A program made the translations under genes and the position numbers. Shown here in pieces: positions 49,477-58,187 of a stretch of 64,000 nucleotides of DNA (positions are counted from its first letter, which is position 1; every line of letters begins with the position of its first letter). The notes under the pieces were generated by a model. That model saw only the letters and a program-made list of their open reading frames with translations, was not told the origin of the DNA and searched no databases. Source of the DNA: Zobellia russellii (GTDB lineage: Bacteria > Bacteroidota > Bacteroidia > Flavobacteriales > Flavobacteriaceae); assembly GCF_018728565.1 (NCBI RefSeq), contig NZ_JACSOI010000003.1, positions 248,001 to 312,000 on the forward strand. Reading direction: 5' to 3'.

Positions 49477-50820
49477 TTAAATACCAGTATAATTACTTGG
49501 TGTTATTACTTTTAATTCTTTTTTGATTGCATCCGAAACATCAAGTGTATCAATGAAATCTGCAATTGAATTCTGGTCTATTTTAGCATTGGTACGGGTT
49601 AACCCTTTTAAAGCTTCGTATGGGTTAGGGTAACCTTCTCTTCGTAAAATGGTTTGGATAGCTTCGGCAACTACCGCCCAGTTATTTTCAAGGTCTTGTT
49701 CAAACTTATCTTTGTTCAATAAAAGCTTGTTCAATCCTTTCAAAGTAGATTGAAAGGCAATAACTGTATGGGCAAATGGCATACCGGCATTTCTAAGTAC
49801 GGTACTGTCCGTAAGGTCGCGCTGTAATCTTGAAACAGGCAACTTGGCGGATAAGTGTTCAAACAACGCATTGGCGATACCTATGTTACCTTCTGAATTT
49901 TCAAAATCTATTGGGTTTACCTTATGTGGCATGGCAGAAGAGCCAACTTCTCCCTTTTTAATTTTTTGTTTGAAATAATCCATGGATACGTAAGTCCAAA
50001 AATCACGGTCCAAATCTAGAATAATGGTATTTATTCGTTTTAAAGTATCGAACAAGGCGGCCATGTGGTCATAATGCTCTATTTGTGTAGTAGGAAAAGA
50101 ATGGTGAAGACCTAATTTTTCCTGAACGAATTTAGTTCCAAAAGCTTTCCAGTCAATAGATGGGTAGGCCACTTTGTGAGCGTTGTAATTACCCGTAGCC
50201 CCGCCAAATTTAGCCGCACTGGGTATATCGTTCAAGAGGTTGAACTGTTCTTTTAAACGAACCACGAAAACTTCAATTTCTTTGCCCAAGCGCGTAGGAG
50301 ATGCGGGTTGGCCATGTGTTCTTGCCAGCATGGGTATTTCTGCCCATTCTGTTGCCAATTCTTGAATTTTGTTCAATAGCTTGGTGTACTCGGGTACATA
50401 TACTTCGTTGGTAGCCTCTTTTATGGAAAGGGGAATTGCCGTATTGTTAATATCCTGGGAAGTAAGTCCAAAATGAATGAACTCCTTATGAGCGGAAAGT
50501 CCCAATTTGTCAAAAGCAGCTTTAATGAAATATTCTACTGCTTTTACATCGTGATTGGTCGTTTTCTCAATATCTTTTATTTCCTGTGCATCTACGGTAT
50601 CAAAATTCTGGTAGATTTCTCTAAGTGCCCCAAATTTGGAATGGTCAAAATCGGCAAGCTGAGGTAGCGGAATTTCGCAAAGAGCTATGAAATATTCAAT
50701 TTCAACACGTACTCTGTATTTTATAAGGGCTTCTTCCGAGAAAAACGGTGCCAATGGTTCAGTTTTACTTCTGTAGCGCCCATCTATAGGCGAAATAGCG
50801 TTCAAAGCGTTTAGCGACAT
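49477..50820 (-). CDS. purB: Adenylosuccinate lyase
   Basis: Cleaves SAICAR and adenylosuccinate in purine synthesis. Its 447 residues include TSQDINNTAIPLSIKEA (about 115-131), ARTHGQPASPTRLGKE (about 160) and the catalytic signature SSAMPHKVNPIDFENSEG (about 285-302), the PurB-type fumarase-superfamily loop. The -7 box TATCTTTG at 50853-50860 lies about 33 bases upstream of the ATG. It is the second purine gene in the window, far from purL. Confidence 0.96.
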   Translation of the reverse strand: MSLNALNAISPIDGRYRSKTEPLAPFFSEEALIKYRVRVEIEYFIALCEIPLPQLADFDHSKFGALREIYQNFDTVDAQEIKDIEKTTNHDVKAVEYFIKAAFDKLGLSAHKEFIHFGLTSQDINNTAIPLSIKEATNEVYVPEYTKLLNKIQELATEWAEIPMLARTHGQPASPTRLGKEIEVFVVRLKEQFNLLNDIPSAAKFGGATGNYNAHKVAYPSIDWKAFGTKFVQEKLGLHHSFPTTQIEHYDHMAALFDTLKRINTIILDLDRDFWTYVSMDYFKQKIKKGEVGSSAMPHKVNPIDFENSEGNIGIANALFEHLSAKLPVSRLQRDLTDSTVLRNAGMPFAHTVIAFQSTLKGLNKLLLNKDKFEQDLENNWAVVAEAIQTILRREGYPNPYEALKGLTRTNAKIDQNSIADFIDTLDVSDAIKKELKVITPSNYTGI

Positions 50821-50852
50821 AACGTTGTATAAGGTTGATTTTTGAAAAAAAG

Positions 50853-50860
50853 CAAAGATA
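50853..50860 (-). promoter_or_regulatory. purB promoter, -7 element TATCTTTG
   Basis: Exact TAnnTTTG match on the minus strand, with TTT 19 bases upstream. Confidence 0.6.
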
Positions 50861-50939
50861 CCTTAAGATGGGTAGTTTTAAAAGGTTTTTAAGGTTCTTG
50901 TGGTAAAAAGTTGTACCTAAAAAGTTAATAACTCGGTTT

Positions 50940-51512
50940 TTAGGGTAAATGCTTCTTGAGTTTGGCCAAAGCATGTCTGGCTCTGGCTTTGTATGCGGCA
51001 CTTCCATCTGCATAACTTTGCTCTAGGACCATTTTTAGTTCGGGGTGTATCCATGAGAATTTGTGCCCTAATAAATAAAGGGAAGTTATTGAATACGCTT
51101 TGGCGGCTACTTTGTAATCTCCTATCAGCCAATCAAAACAGGCAGTGGTTATTTGTTCTAGTTGGTCTTCCGTTAATACTTGCTGCAGTTCATTCTTTTC
51201 CTTTGAGAAATAAGCCATGGTCAGGAATTCGCAAATCTTGGCAACTGGCCTAATGGCAGAATCAAAACGCACTCTGCTTAGGTTAGCGGTGAAAACATCT
51301 AGATGTGGGTAAATAAAAGATAGGTTTTCTTTTGCTGTAAACTCCAGTACCCAGCATGCTCTATTGGAAATAGGGTCATCAACAGTAAAGGCAATTTGTA
51401 AAAGGGCATCCACCAATTGTGGGTTTTTACTAATAAGATCGGCCATTTCTGCTCGTTTTTCACGTGAGTGATTCACATAGTCCAGTGCTTTGTATAGTTC
51501 CTCTTGTGTCAT
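50940..51512 (-). CDS. HEAT-repeat-like helical protein of unknown function
   Basis: Protein of 190 residues, all-helical by pattern, with HEAT/ARM-like units (PQLVDALLQIAFTVDDPISNRACWVLEFTA, ACFDWLIGDYKVAAKAYSITSLYLLG) and a basic Ala/Arg-rich C-terminus (YKARARHALAKLKKHLP). It starts 12 bases after the sirtuin gene and lies upstream of purB, whose own promoter follows. Related proteins are sometimes mislabelled adenylosuccinate lyase because of that position. It has no lyase motif. Function unknown. Confidence 0.6.
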   Translation of the reverse strand: MTQEELYKALDYVNHSREKRAEMADLISKNPQLVDALLQIAFTVDDPISNRACWVLEFTAKENLSFIYPHLDVFTANLSRVRFDSAIRPVAKICEFLTMAYFSKEKNELQQVLTEDQLEQITTACFDWLIGDYKVAAKAYSITSLYLLGHKFSWIHPELKMVLEQSYADGSAAYKARARHALAKLKKHLP

Positions 51513-51524
51513 TATAGCTTTATT

Positions 51525-52220
51525 TTAAGCCTGCTTCAGGAGTTCGTTAACCAAATTTGGAACACCTTCTACGGCTGTTTTTGCAATAACGGTCAGGTTG
51601 TTATAATGGTTTTTGGAAACGTTAGGGTTGGGGTCTATAAAATATATGGGCACGTTTTCCTGGGCGTAATCAATTAAGCTTGCAGCAGGATAGACTTGCA
51701 TAGAGGTACCTATAATTATGACAATATCTGCCTTTTGAGTCGCCAAAGCGGCCTCTTTGAGTAAAGGTACCGCTTCCCCGAACCAAACGATATGCGGTCG
51801 TAACTGATAGCCTTTTTCACATAGGTCGCCTAAATTTAAATCGGCCTTCCAAGGAAGTACCGTGTTTTCGTTTACTGTGCTTCTTGCCTTTAGAAGTTCT
51901 CCGTGAATATGAATAAGATTGGTGCTGCCCGCCCTTTCATGAAGGTCGTCTACGTTCTGGGTAACAATGGTAACATCATACGAATTTTCTAACTTAAAAA
52001 GAGCCTTGTGTGCTTCGTTGGGGAATACTTCGGGTAATTGTCTTCGCCTTTGATTATAGAAATTAAGCACTAGTTCTGGATTTTTGGCAAAGCCCTGGGG
52101 AGATGCCACCTCCATAACATCATGTCCTTCCCATAATCCACCGGCATCCCTAAACGTATTTATGCCGCTTTCCGCACTGATTCCGGCTCCTGTTAAAACG
52201 GTAATTTTTTTCTTCATCAT
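51525..52220 (-). CDS. cobB: Sirtuin NAD-dependent deacylase lacking the zinc cysteines
   Basis: SIR2-family protein of 231 residues. NAD-binding GAGISAESGINTFRD (about 11-25), TQNVDDLHERAGS, catalytic His106 in HIHGE and GTSMQVYPAASL are intact. In the small-domain region (about 110-145), where most sirtuins have two CxxC pairs, only one cysteine (Cys134) remains. The protein therefore appears zinc-free, as in a subgroup of Bacteroidota sirtuins. The TyrArg deacylase signature seen in CobB/SIRT5 is replaced by NQRRR. Likely acyl specificity is undetermined. Confidence 0.88.
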   Translation of the reverse strand: MMKKKITVLTGAGISAESGINTFRDAGGLWEGHDVMEVASPQGFAKNPELVLNFYNQRRRQLPEVFPNEAHKALFKLENSYDVTIVTQNVDDLHERAGSTNLIHIHGELLKARSTVNENTVLPWKADLNLGDLCEKGYQLRPHIVWFGEAVPLLKEAALATQKADIVIIIGTSMQVYPAASLIDYAQENVPIYFIDPNPNVSKNHYNNLTVIAKTAVEGVPNLVNELLKQA

Positions 52221-52252
52221 TATAAAAATAGAGTTTTTATTATATTCGATAT

Positions 52253-52924
52253 ATGGCAGATAAACAACTTCTTAAATATCTTGAGAATTTTATAACCGAA
52301 GAAAGAAAGCAAAGGTTTCTAGATGTACTAAAAGATCGTACAAAATTACTTACCGTAGCCATTGAAGATGTATACCAGATGCACAATACCAGTGCCGTAA
52401 TCCGTAGTTGTGAAGTGTTCGGTATTCAAGAAGCGCATGTTATAGAGTCTAGGTTTGGTAAAAAATTGGACAGTGAAATAGCTATGGGAGCACAGAAATG
52501 GGTAGATGTACACCGTCATAAAAATACTAGGGACTGTATAGAAAAGCTTAAGAACGAAGGTTATAAAATCATTGCTACAACACCGCATAACGATTCTAAT
52601 TTGCTAGAGGATTTTAAGATTGAAGGAAAAACGGCCCTGTTGTTCGGGACGGAGCGGAAGGGGCTTAGCCAAGAGGCAATTGATATGAGTGACGGGTTTT
52701 TAAAAATTCCTATGATGGGCTTTACGGAAAGCTTGAACATATCCGTTTCAGCAGCGATTATTTTACAGCACTTAACGGTGAAAATGCGTGCGACGGATTT
52801 GCAATGGGGTTTAACCGAAGAGGAAAAGGCCGAAAAACAGCTGGATTGGACCAAAAAATCTGTGCGGAGTATTGATGACGTCTTGAAGCGATACGAAGCC
52901 GAAATTAAAAAAGACGGCGTATAA
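52253..52924 (+). CDS. trmH: tRNA (guanosine(18)-2'-O)-methyltransferase
   Basis: SPOUT-class methyltransferase of 223 residues that methylates G18 in the tRNA D-loop. Motif 1 MHNTSAVIRSCEVFGI (about 44-59), motif 2 LFGTERKGLS (about 129-138) and motif 3 TESLNISVSAAI (about 158-169) form the trefoil-knot signature. The N-terminal and C-terminal extensions (EEKAEKQLDWTKKSVRSIDDVLKRY) are typical of TrmH rather than rRNA SpoU enzymes. It is divergent from the sirtuin gene 32 bases away. Confidence 0.93.
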   Translation: MADKQLLKYLENFITEERKQRFLDVLKDRTKLLTVAIEDVYQMHNTSAVIRSCEVFGIQEAHVIESRFGKKLDSEIAMGAQKWVDVHRHKNTRDCIEKLKNEGYKIIATTPHNDSNLLEDFKIEGKTALLFGTERKGLSQEAIDMSDGFLKIPMMGFTESLNISVSAAIILQHLTVKMRATDLQWGLTEEEKAEKQLDWTKKSVRSIDDVLKRYEAEIKKDGV

Positions 52925-53024
52925 GTTACTAACTATATTTAAAAGGAGAATTCAGATTTTTGATTTATTTAAAATCACGGGAGTTTTTAGTATATTTCTG
53001 TAATAACCAACAAATCAATCTATT

Positions 53025-53552
53025 ATGTATACATTACTTTATGTTGTAGTAAGTGTTGTCGTGTTAATTTTTGTATTATCACTAATTGCACCAAAAACCT
53101 ATAATGTTTTTAGGACGGTAGAGGTAGCCAAGTCCAAACCAGAAGTTTTTCAATATTTAAAATCTTTAAAAAAGATGGATGAGTGGTCTCCATGGGCAAA
53201 AAAAGACCCGAATATGGAGAAGCGCTTTACCGGTACTGATGGAGAAGTAGGTTGTACCAGTTATTGGAACGGCAACAAAGAAGTAGGGGAAGGAGAACAG
53301 GAAATTAAGAATATTATAGATGGAGAACGCATAGAATCTGAACTTCGGTTTTTGAAACCTTTTAAATCGACGTCTGATTGTTATCTTCAGGTAGACGATG
53401 CGAGTAACGGAAATACTAAGGTAACTTGGGGCTTTTCAGGAAAGCATAAGTTTCCTATGAATATTATGATGCTCTTTATGAGCATGGATAAGGCTGTAGG
53501 AAAGGATTTTGAAGCAGGTTTGGCCAGTTTAAAGGAAAACTTGGAAAAGTAA
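53025..53552 (+). CDS. SRPBCC-family protein with N-terminal membrane helix
   Basis: Protein of 175 residues: membrane helix (about 3-22, VVVSVVVLIFVLSLIA), then a START/polyketide-cyclase-like fold with RTVEVAKSKPEVFQYLKSLKKMDEWSPWAK, a central strand GEGEQEIKNIIDGERIESEL and the long C-terminal helix. The family binds hydrophobic ligands in a cavity. The ligand is unknown. It is monocistronic, with a shared terminator at 53569-53600. Confidence 0.8.
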   Translation: MYTLLYVVVSVVVLIFVLSLIAPKTYNVFRTVEVAKSKPEVFQYLKSLKKMDEWSPWAKKDPNMEKRFTGTDGEVGCTSYWNGNKEVGEGEQEIKNIIDGERIESELRFLKPFKSTSDCYLQVDDASNGNTKVTWGFSGKHKFPMNIMMLFMSMDKAVGKDFEAGLASLKENLEK

Positions 53553-53568
53553 ATTTGGTGTAAAATAA

Positions 53569-53600
53569 AAAAGAGCCCTTCGTTTTAAAGGGCTCTTTTT
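53569..53600. terminator. Bidirectional terminator between SRPBCC and GH13 genes
   Basis: Arms AAGAGCCCTT (53571-53580) and AAGGGCTCTT (53588-53597), flanked by A and T tracts, so it works for both converging transcripts. Confidence 0.92.
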
Positions 53601-53617
53601 ATTGTGTTTATTCTCTT

Positions 53618-55333
53618 TTATTCTTTCAGTTCCAAAAGAGCAATATCATAATCATTTTCTAAGATTACTTTACCGTTTGCAACCACTACTTCTGTTTCTG
53701 AATAGGTGTCGTAAAGTGTTGTTCCATCACCAAAGAAGCCTTTTACCCAAAGCGATTTTTTCCCTTTTGGTAAATCTAGCCCAACAACTACTTTGTCTTT
53801 GTAGTCACCGTCTACGTAGCTTCGGCTAAAAACATAAGGCGTTTTCCCCAGTCTTTTATGTCTTCCTGCGCCAACTGCCAAATGGTTTCTTCTAAAAGTA
53901 CCCAGTTTTTTCCAGTGCTGTAGTATTTCTTGAGTCCTTGGTAAGCTATCAAGTTCGTCCCAATTCATAAAGGAGCGTAGTGTGGCGTCTCCTTGTACGG
54001 GGTTATCTTCGGTAGCTTTAATGGTTAGATCTCGGGCCGTTTCATCTCCGTAATAGATTTGTGATGCACCAGGCGTAAGCAACAGTATGTTTGCGGCTTT
54101 AAATGGGTTTGTTCTCTCGGCATCAAAAGGGTGACCATCATCATGGGAGGTTAGGTAGTTTACCACACTTTTTCCGGAAAGCTGCGAGTGCAGTATTTTA
54201 TTATACTTGCGAAAAATAGATTCGTAGTCTTTTTTGGCATCTTCCTTTAGTTCAAAATTGATGAGACTTTTAAATCCATGGGCAAAATAATCTACTTTTT
54301 TATCGCCAAAATCGTATTCCCTACCACCGGAAATACCATAATTGTACACTTCGCCCACCATGTAGAACGGCTGGTCATCAAGTACCTTTTCAGGGTGCAT
54401 CTTTTTCCAATTTTCAAAGGCGTGGGAAGCTTCTTTATAAAGTTCGGACCATGCATTTTCGTTAACATGTTTTACCGTGTCTACTCTAAAACCATCTATT
54501 CCAAGATTGTTTACATAATCCGTAAGCCATTTTATGATATAGTATCTTGGAGCTCTTGGGTAACCGGTACGTTCAAAGAAAAGCTGAAGTTCATCTAGTT
54601 CCTGACTTAAACGTCCTTCCTCTTTCCATTTGGCCAATAGGGCATCAGGCAGTTCTACGGCTTCATTGGATTCTGTTTTAACGTCAGGTAAGTTATCTAC
54701 AAGGGTACACTCTACGGTAGTTTGGTAGGAACTGAAATCACAAGTAGGCTTAGTCCTAATCCATTCTTCAGGCCATGCTTCATCTATCTCCGTAACAGGT
54801 CCGGTGTGGTTCAGTACCACATCCATTAAAACTCTAATTCCGTTTGTATGGGCGGTTTTAACCATGATTTCCAAATCTTTTCGGGTCCCAAAATTAGGAT
54901 CTAAAGCGGTCCAATCCTTTGCCCAATAGCCATGATAACCATAGGTACTTCCCGTACCTTCATCTGTATTACCGTGAATTTGTTCTATGACGGGCGTAAA
55001 CCAAATGGCGTTGATACCTAAGTCTGAGAAATAACCCTCCTCTATTTTTTGGGTGATACCTTGAATATCTCCTCCCATAAAACCTCTTAAAGGCCCAGTG
55101 GGTTGGGTTCTTTCAAAATTTACATCGTTTTCAGGGTTGCCATTATTGAACCTATCCGTTAGTAGAAAGTAAATATTGGCTGCATCCCATATAAAGGGCA
55201 GTTTTTTTTTGGGTTCGATAGTTTTGGAAACAGTATCGGTTTTAATTGATACTTCTTCTATAAGATTCTTTCGCTTTTCTTTGCAGGCGATAAGAAGGGA
55301 GAAAATAACAACCGCAGAGAGCAGTCTTTTCAT
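53618..55333 (-). CDS. GH13 alpha-amylase-family lipoprotein
   Basis: Glycoside hydrolase of 571 residues with lipobox FSLLIACKE and a GH13 barrel. The four conserved regions are DVVLNH (about 171-176), GFRVDTVKH with nucleophile Asp285, MVGEVY with acid/base Glu328 and LTSHDDG with Asp398. A C-terminal beta domain follows. It is probably surface- or periplasm-anchored and acts on starch-like or malto-oligosaccharides. No SusCD genes are adjacent, so it is not in a typical utilisation locus here. Confidence 0.92.
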   Translation of the reverse strand: MKRLLSAVVIFSLLIACKEKRKNLIEEVSIKTDTVSKTIEPKKKLPFIWDAANIYFLLTDRFNNGNPENDVNFERTQPTGPLRGFMGGDIQGITQKIEEGYFSDLGINAIWFTPVIEQIHGNTDEGTGSTYGYHGYWAKDWTALDPNFGTRKDLEIMVKTAHTNGIRVLMDVVLNHTGPVTEIDEAWPEEWIRTKPTCDFSSYQTTVECTLVDNLPDVKTESNEAVELPDALLAKWKEEGRLSQELDELQLFFERTGYPRAPRYYIIKWLTDYVNNLGIDGFRVDTVKHVNENAWSELYKEASHAFENWKKMHPEKVLDDQPFYMVGEVYNYGISGGREYDFGDKKVDYFAHGFKSLINFELKEDAKKDYESIFRKYNKILHSQLSGKSVVNYLTSHDDGHPFDAERTNPFKAANILLLTPGASQIYYGDETARDLTIKATEDNPVQGDATLRSFMNWDELDSLPRTQEILQHWKKLGTFRRNHLAVGAGRHKRLGKTPYVFSRSYVDGDYKDKVVVGLDLPKGKKSLWVKGFFGDGTTLYDTYSETEVVVANGKVILENDYDIALLELKE

Positions 55334-55383
55334 AAGTAGTCTATTTTCCCTAAAGCTATAAAATGCTGTGGAAAATAGAAAAT

Positions 55384-56160
55384 TTATTTTTTACGATTTA
55401 ATACTTTAAAATCTTCGTAACAACTGCTTATAGCATCTAGAATTTGCAGGTCGTTGGCAGTTCTTATAAAGGACTTGGAGTAATTACAATTGTTTAGAAT
55501 ATCTTGAATGTCCAGTTTCTCTATCTGAAGTAGTTCCGTTAAGACTTCACGGTCAAACTTTGAAGCCAAAAGATCTCGTATCTGATCATCTTCTTTTATT
55601 TTGCGTAGCTTTTTCATCTGGTTGGGCTGTTTTCCAAAGAGATTACGCAATAAATCTGCGGGATTTAAAATGGCGCCCAACACTTTGGTAACGGCGCTTG
55701 GGTTTTTATTACCGCCTTCATAACCTACTGAAAGTCCTGAAATACTATATTGGTACGCATTATTTATAGGAGCGTTCTTAACGTCTATTTCAAGATAGCC
55801 GGTGAGTTGATACGGTTTAACGATCACCTCTTCCAATGCATAGGCCAGTTCCGTTAAGGCAATTTTAGTGTCCTTGAATTTAAACATGTCATTGGTAACC
55901 CTGATTTTTTGTGATTTGAAACCTAAAAAAGAAAAATAAAGGATATCGTCTACCGATGCCGAAATTGTAAATTCCCCATCTTCTTTGGTAATTGTTCCTT
56001 TTACCTTGTTCAAGTTTATAACATGAACATCACCCATAACCGCATCGGTTTGGGCATTAACAACTATGGCTTTTATTTCTTTTTCTTCTAAAACTTCTTC
56101 CTCTTGAGCAAATGAAAAGGTTGAGATAAATAGTAGAATAATTATTAAGAGTGGTTTCAT
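55384..56160 (-). CDS. Secreted protein with carboxypeptidase-regulatory-like domain
   Basis: Protein of 258 residues from ATG 56160 (MKPLLIIILLFIS signal peptide, cleavage near FSFAQ); an ATG 12 bases upstream is also possible. Residues 30-110 form a CarboxypepD_reg-like beta-sandwich (VVNAQTDAVMGDVHVINLNKVKG, TKEDGEFTISASVDDILYFSF). The remainder is helical and uncharacterised (RNLFGKQPNQMKKLRKIKEDDQ). Such proteins are common at the Bacteroidota cell surface. A -7-like TACTTTTA lies at 56180-56187. Confidence 0.75.
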   Translation of the reverse strand: MKPLLIIILLFISTFSFAQEEEVLEEKEIKAIVVNAQTDAVMGDVHVINLNKVKGTITKEDGEFTISASVDDILYFSFLGFKSQKIRVTNDMFKFKDTKIALTELAYALEEVIVKPYQLTGYLEIDVKNAPINNAYQYSISGLSVGYEGGNKNPSAVTKVLGAILNPADLLRNLFGKQPNQMKKLRKIKEDDQIRDLLASKFDREVLTELLQIEKLDIQDILNNCNYSKSFIRTANDLQILDAISSCYEDFKVLNRKK

Positions 56161-56196
56161 TACTTTAAGCATACAGGTTTAAAAGTACTAAACAAA

Positions 56197-56225
56197 ACAA
56201 AAAAATACGCCGAAGCGTATTTTTT
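56197..56225 (-). terminator. UUCG-tetraloop terminator of the DEAD-box helicase gene
   Basis: Arms AATACGC (56204-56210) and GCGTATT (56215-56221). On the minus strand the loop is TTCG, an extra-stable tetraloop closed by C-G, followed by a T tract. The other strand also reads into T residues. Confidence 0.88.
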
Positions 56226-56262
56226 AATATACAATTAACTTTAAAAATAAGTTTCTTGAGGT

Positions 56263-58047
56263 CTAGAAGAAATCGCTTCTACTTTTTGAGCTTCTTCTTT
56301 TTCCGGAATGACTTGGCTTTCCTTTAGAAGAGTTTCTGCTTCTTGAGCGGCCACCACGATCGTTGTCACGATCTCTTTTTCTGCCACCGCCGCTTCTGCT
56401 TCTGCCACGACCACCGCCGCCACTTCCGCCAGGGTTTTTGGATACTTCTACGTTTATAAACCTACCTTCAAGTTTAAAGTCCGTGAAAAACGAAAGAATT
56501 TTATCTGTATGTTCAGCTTCGGTATTAAAGAATGAAAAAGAATCTTTAGTATCAACCTTGTAAACATCCTCTTTGCCTAAATCCAATGTGTCGCGCAAGA
56601 AATCTTTTAAGGACATCCAATCGTAACCATCTTTTTCTCCAACGTTTATGAAGTAACGTACAGAACCGTTTGAAGGTACGTGTGCGTTTCTTTCTCCTCT
56701 ATCTCTGTCGCGACCACGGTCATCAGAAGTGTTCATGTCTTTCGTCTTATTGTAATAATTCGAAAAACGGGTAAACTCTACGGATACTATTTTTTTAATA
56801 AGCTCATCTCTGTCCAGACCTTCTAATACATCGTTAATGGCAGGAAGATAGTTTTCTACATCTGCATTAATTTCTGTTTCTTTGATTTTGTTGGCCAAGT
56901 GATATAGTTGAATCTCACAGATTTCTATTCCGGTCGGAATTTTCTTGGAGATGAAATCTTGCTGTATCTTTTTCTCTATAGCGTGAATCTTACGCATCTC
57001 ACTTCTGGTAACGATAACCATTGAAATACCTGATTTCCCAGCTCTACCAGTACGACCGCTACGGTGGGTGTAGGTTTCAATTTCATCTGGAAGCTGGTAA
57101 TTGATAACATGCGTAATGTCATCAACATCAATACCACGTGCCGCTACATCTGTAGCAACAAGCATTTGTATTTGCTTTTTACGGAAAGAGTTCATAACCA
57201 AATCTCTCTGGTTTTGACTTAAATCTCCATGTAAAGCACCTGCATTATAACCGTCTTCAATTAGCTTTTCAGCTACACGTTGTGTGTCTCTTTTTGTTCT
57301 ACAGAAAACTACCGAGAAAATATCCGGGTTGGCATCTGCAAGTCTTTTAAGCGCTGGATATCTATCTCTACCCCCAACTACATAATATTCGTGCTGTACG
57401 TTTGAAGTTCCAGCATTTTTAGCTCCCACGGTAATTTCCATAGGGCTGTGCATGAACTTTTTAGCTATGGTAGCTACTTCTCTTGGCATAGTAGCTGAAA
57501 ACAACCACGTAGATTTGTCCTTGGGAGTATTTGAAAGGATATCCTTTATATCTTCAAAGAAGCCCATGTTAAGCATTTCATCTGCTTCATCTAGAACGCA
57601 GTAGTCTATTTTGCTTATATCTACCAGGCCACGGCTGATCATATCTTTCATTCGCCCAGGAGTTGCTACAACTATCTGTGCGCCACGTTTGATCTGTCTT
57701 GCTTGTTCCGTAATACTTGCTCCTCCGTAAATGGCAACGGTATTGAGGCCTTTTACATATTTGGAATAAGCTTGCATCTCATTTGTAATTTGCAAACAAA
57801 GTTCACGGGTAGGAGAGAGTACCAAACCTTGGGTAGTTCTGCTATTGTTATCTATTTTCTGAATTAACGGAAAACCAAAAGCAGCAGTTTTACCGGTTCC
57901 TGTTTGCGCTAGTGCAACTAGGTCGGTTTCACTTTCCAATAAAATAGGGATTGCTTTTTCTTGTACTTCAGATGGGCTTTCGAATCCCATATCTTTGACA
58001 GCGTCCAATATGGACTTGTCTAGCCCTAAGGCTTCAAATTTTGTCAT
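56263..58047 (-). CDS. deaD: DEAD-box ATP-dependent RNA helicase (DeaD/CsdA type)
   Basis: RNA helicase of 594 residues. Domain 1: AQTGTGKT (Walker A, about 45-52), PTRELCL, GGASITEQ, TPGRM, VLDEADEM and SATMP. Domain 2: VVFCRTKRDTQ, ATDVAARGID and HRSGRTGRAG. Then a DbpA-type RNA-binding domain (about 460-540) and a Gly/Arg/Ser-rich, highly basic tail (GGSGGGGRGRSRSGGG type) that binds RNA non-specifically. DeaD/CsdA proteins help ribosome assembly and mRNA unwinding in the cold. The long structured leader upstream (58048-58155) hints at cold or autogenous control. Confidence 0.95.
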   Translation of the reverse strand: MTKFEALGLDKSILDAVKDMGFESPSEVQEKAIPILLESETDLVALAQTGTGKTAAFGFPLIQKIDNNSRTTQGLVLSPTRELCLQITNEMQAYSKYVKGLNTVAIYGGASITEQARQIKRGAQIVVATPGRMKDMISRGLVDISKIDYCVLDEADEMLNMGFFEDIKDILSNTPKDKSTWLFSATMPREVATIAKKFMHSPMEITVGAKNAGTSNVQHEYYVVGGRDRYPALKRLADANPDIFSVVFCRTKRDTQRVAEKLIEDGYNAGALHGDLSQNQRDLVMNSFRKKQIQMLVATDVAARGIDVDDITHVINYQLPDEIETYTHRSGRTGRAGKSGISMVIVTRSEMRKIHAIEKKIQQDFISKKIPTGIEICEIQLYHLANKIKETEINADVENYLPAINDVLEGLDRDELIKKIVSVEFTRFSNYYNKTKDMNTSDDRGRDRDRGERNAHVPSNGSVRYFINVGEKDGYDWMSLKDFLRDTLDLGKEDVYKVDTKDSFSFFNTEAEHTDKILSFFTDFKLEGRFINVEVSKNPGGSGGGGRGRSRSGGGRKRDRDNDRGGRSRSRNSSKGKPSHSGKRRSSKSRSDFF

Positions 58048-58155
58048 AAAAAAGGTATACTTAATCGCTAATAGGTGTGTTGCATAGAGCGATTATCGTG
58101 TATAACCTTAGTACTCAGAGCAACACCTGCCATACCGGCGGCGTTAAAATTAAGG
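58048..58155 (-). promoter_or_regulatory. Structured 5' leader of the DEAD-box helicase mRNA
   Basis: About 108 bases from the predicted start to the ATG. Helix A pairs 58062-58069 with 58088-58095 (8 bp), and helix B pairs 58077-58083 with 58120-58126 (7 bp). The left arm of helix B lies in the loop of helix A, so the two could form a pseudoknot or exclude each other. A 21-residue upstream ORF runs from 58133 to 58068. Confidence 0.45.
58068..58133 (-). CDS. Possible leader peptide upstream of the DEAD-box helicase gene
   Basis: ATG at 58133, 21 codons, TAG at 58068-58070, ending 20 bases before the helicase ATG. It starts MAGVALSTKVIHDN. It overlaps the helix sequences of the leader, so its translation would disturb them. 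No family match is recognised, and chance occurrence is possible. Confidence 0.25.
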   Translation of the reverse strand: MAGVALSTKVIHDNRSMQHTY

Positions 58156-58160
58156 CGCAA

Positions 58161-58168
58161 AGGTACGT
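58161..58168 (-). promoter_or_regulatory. DEAD-box helicase promoter, -7 element TACCTTTG
   Basis: Exact TAnnTTTG match on the minus strand (TACCTTTGCGCC context). It defines the start of a leader of roughly 108 bases. Confidence 0.65.
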
Positions 58169-58187
58169 TTTATTATTGAGATAGCCG

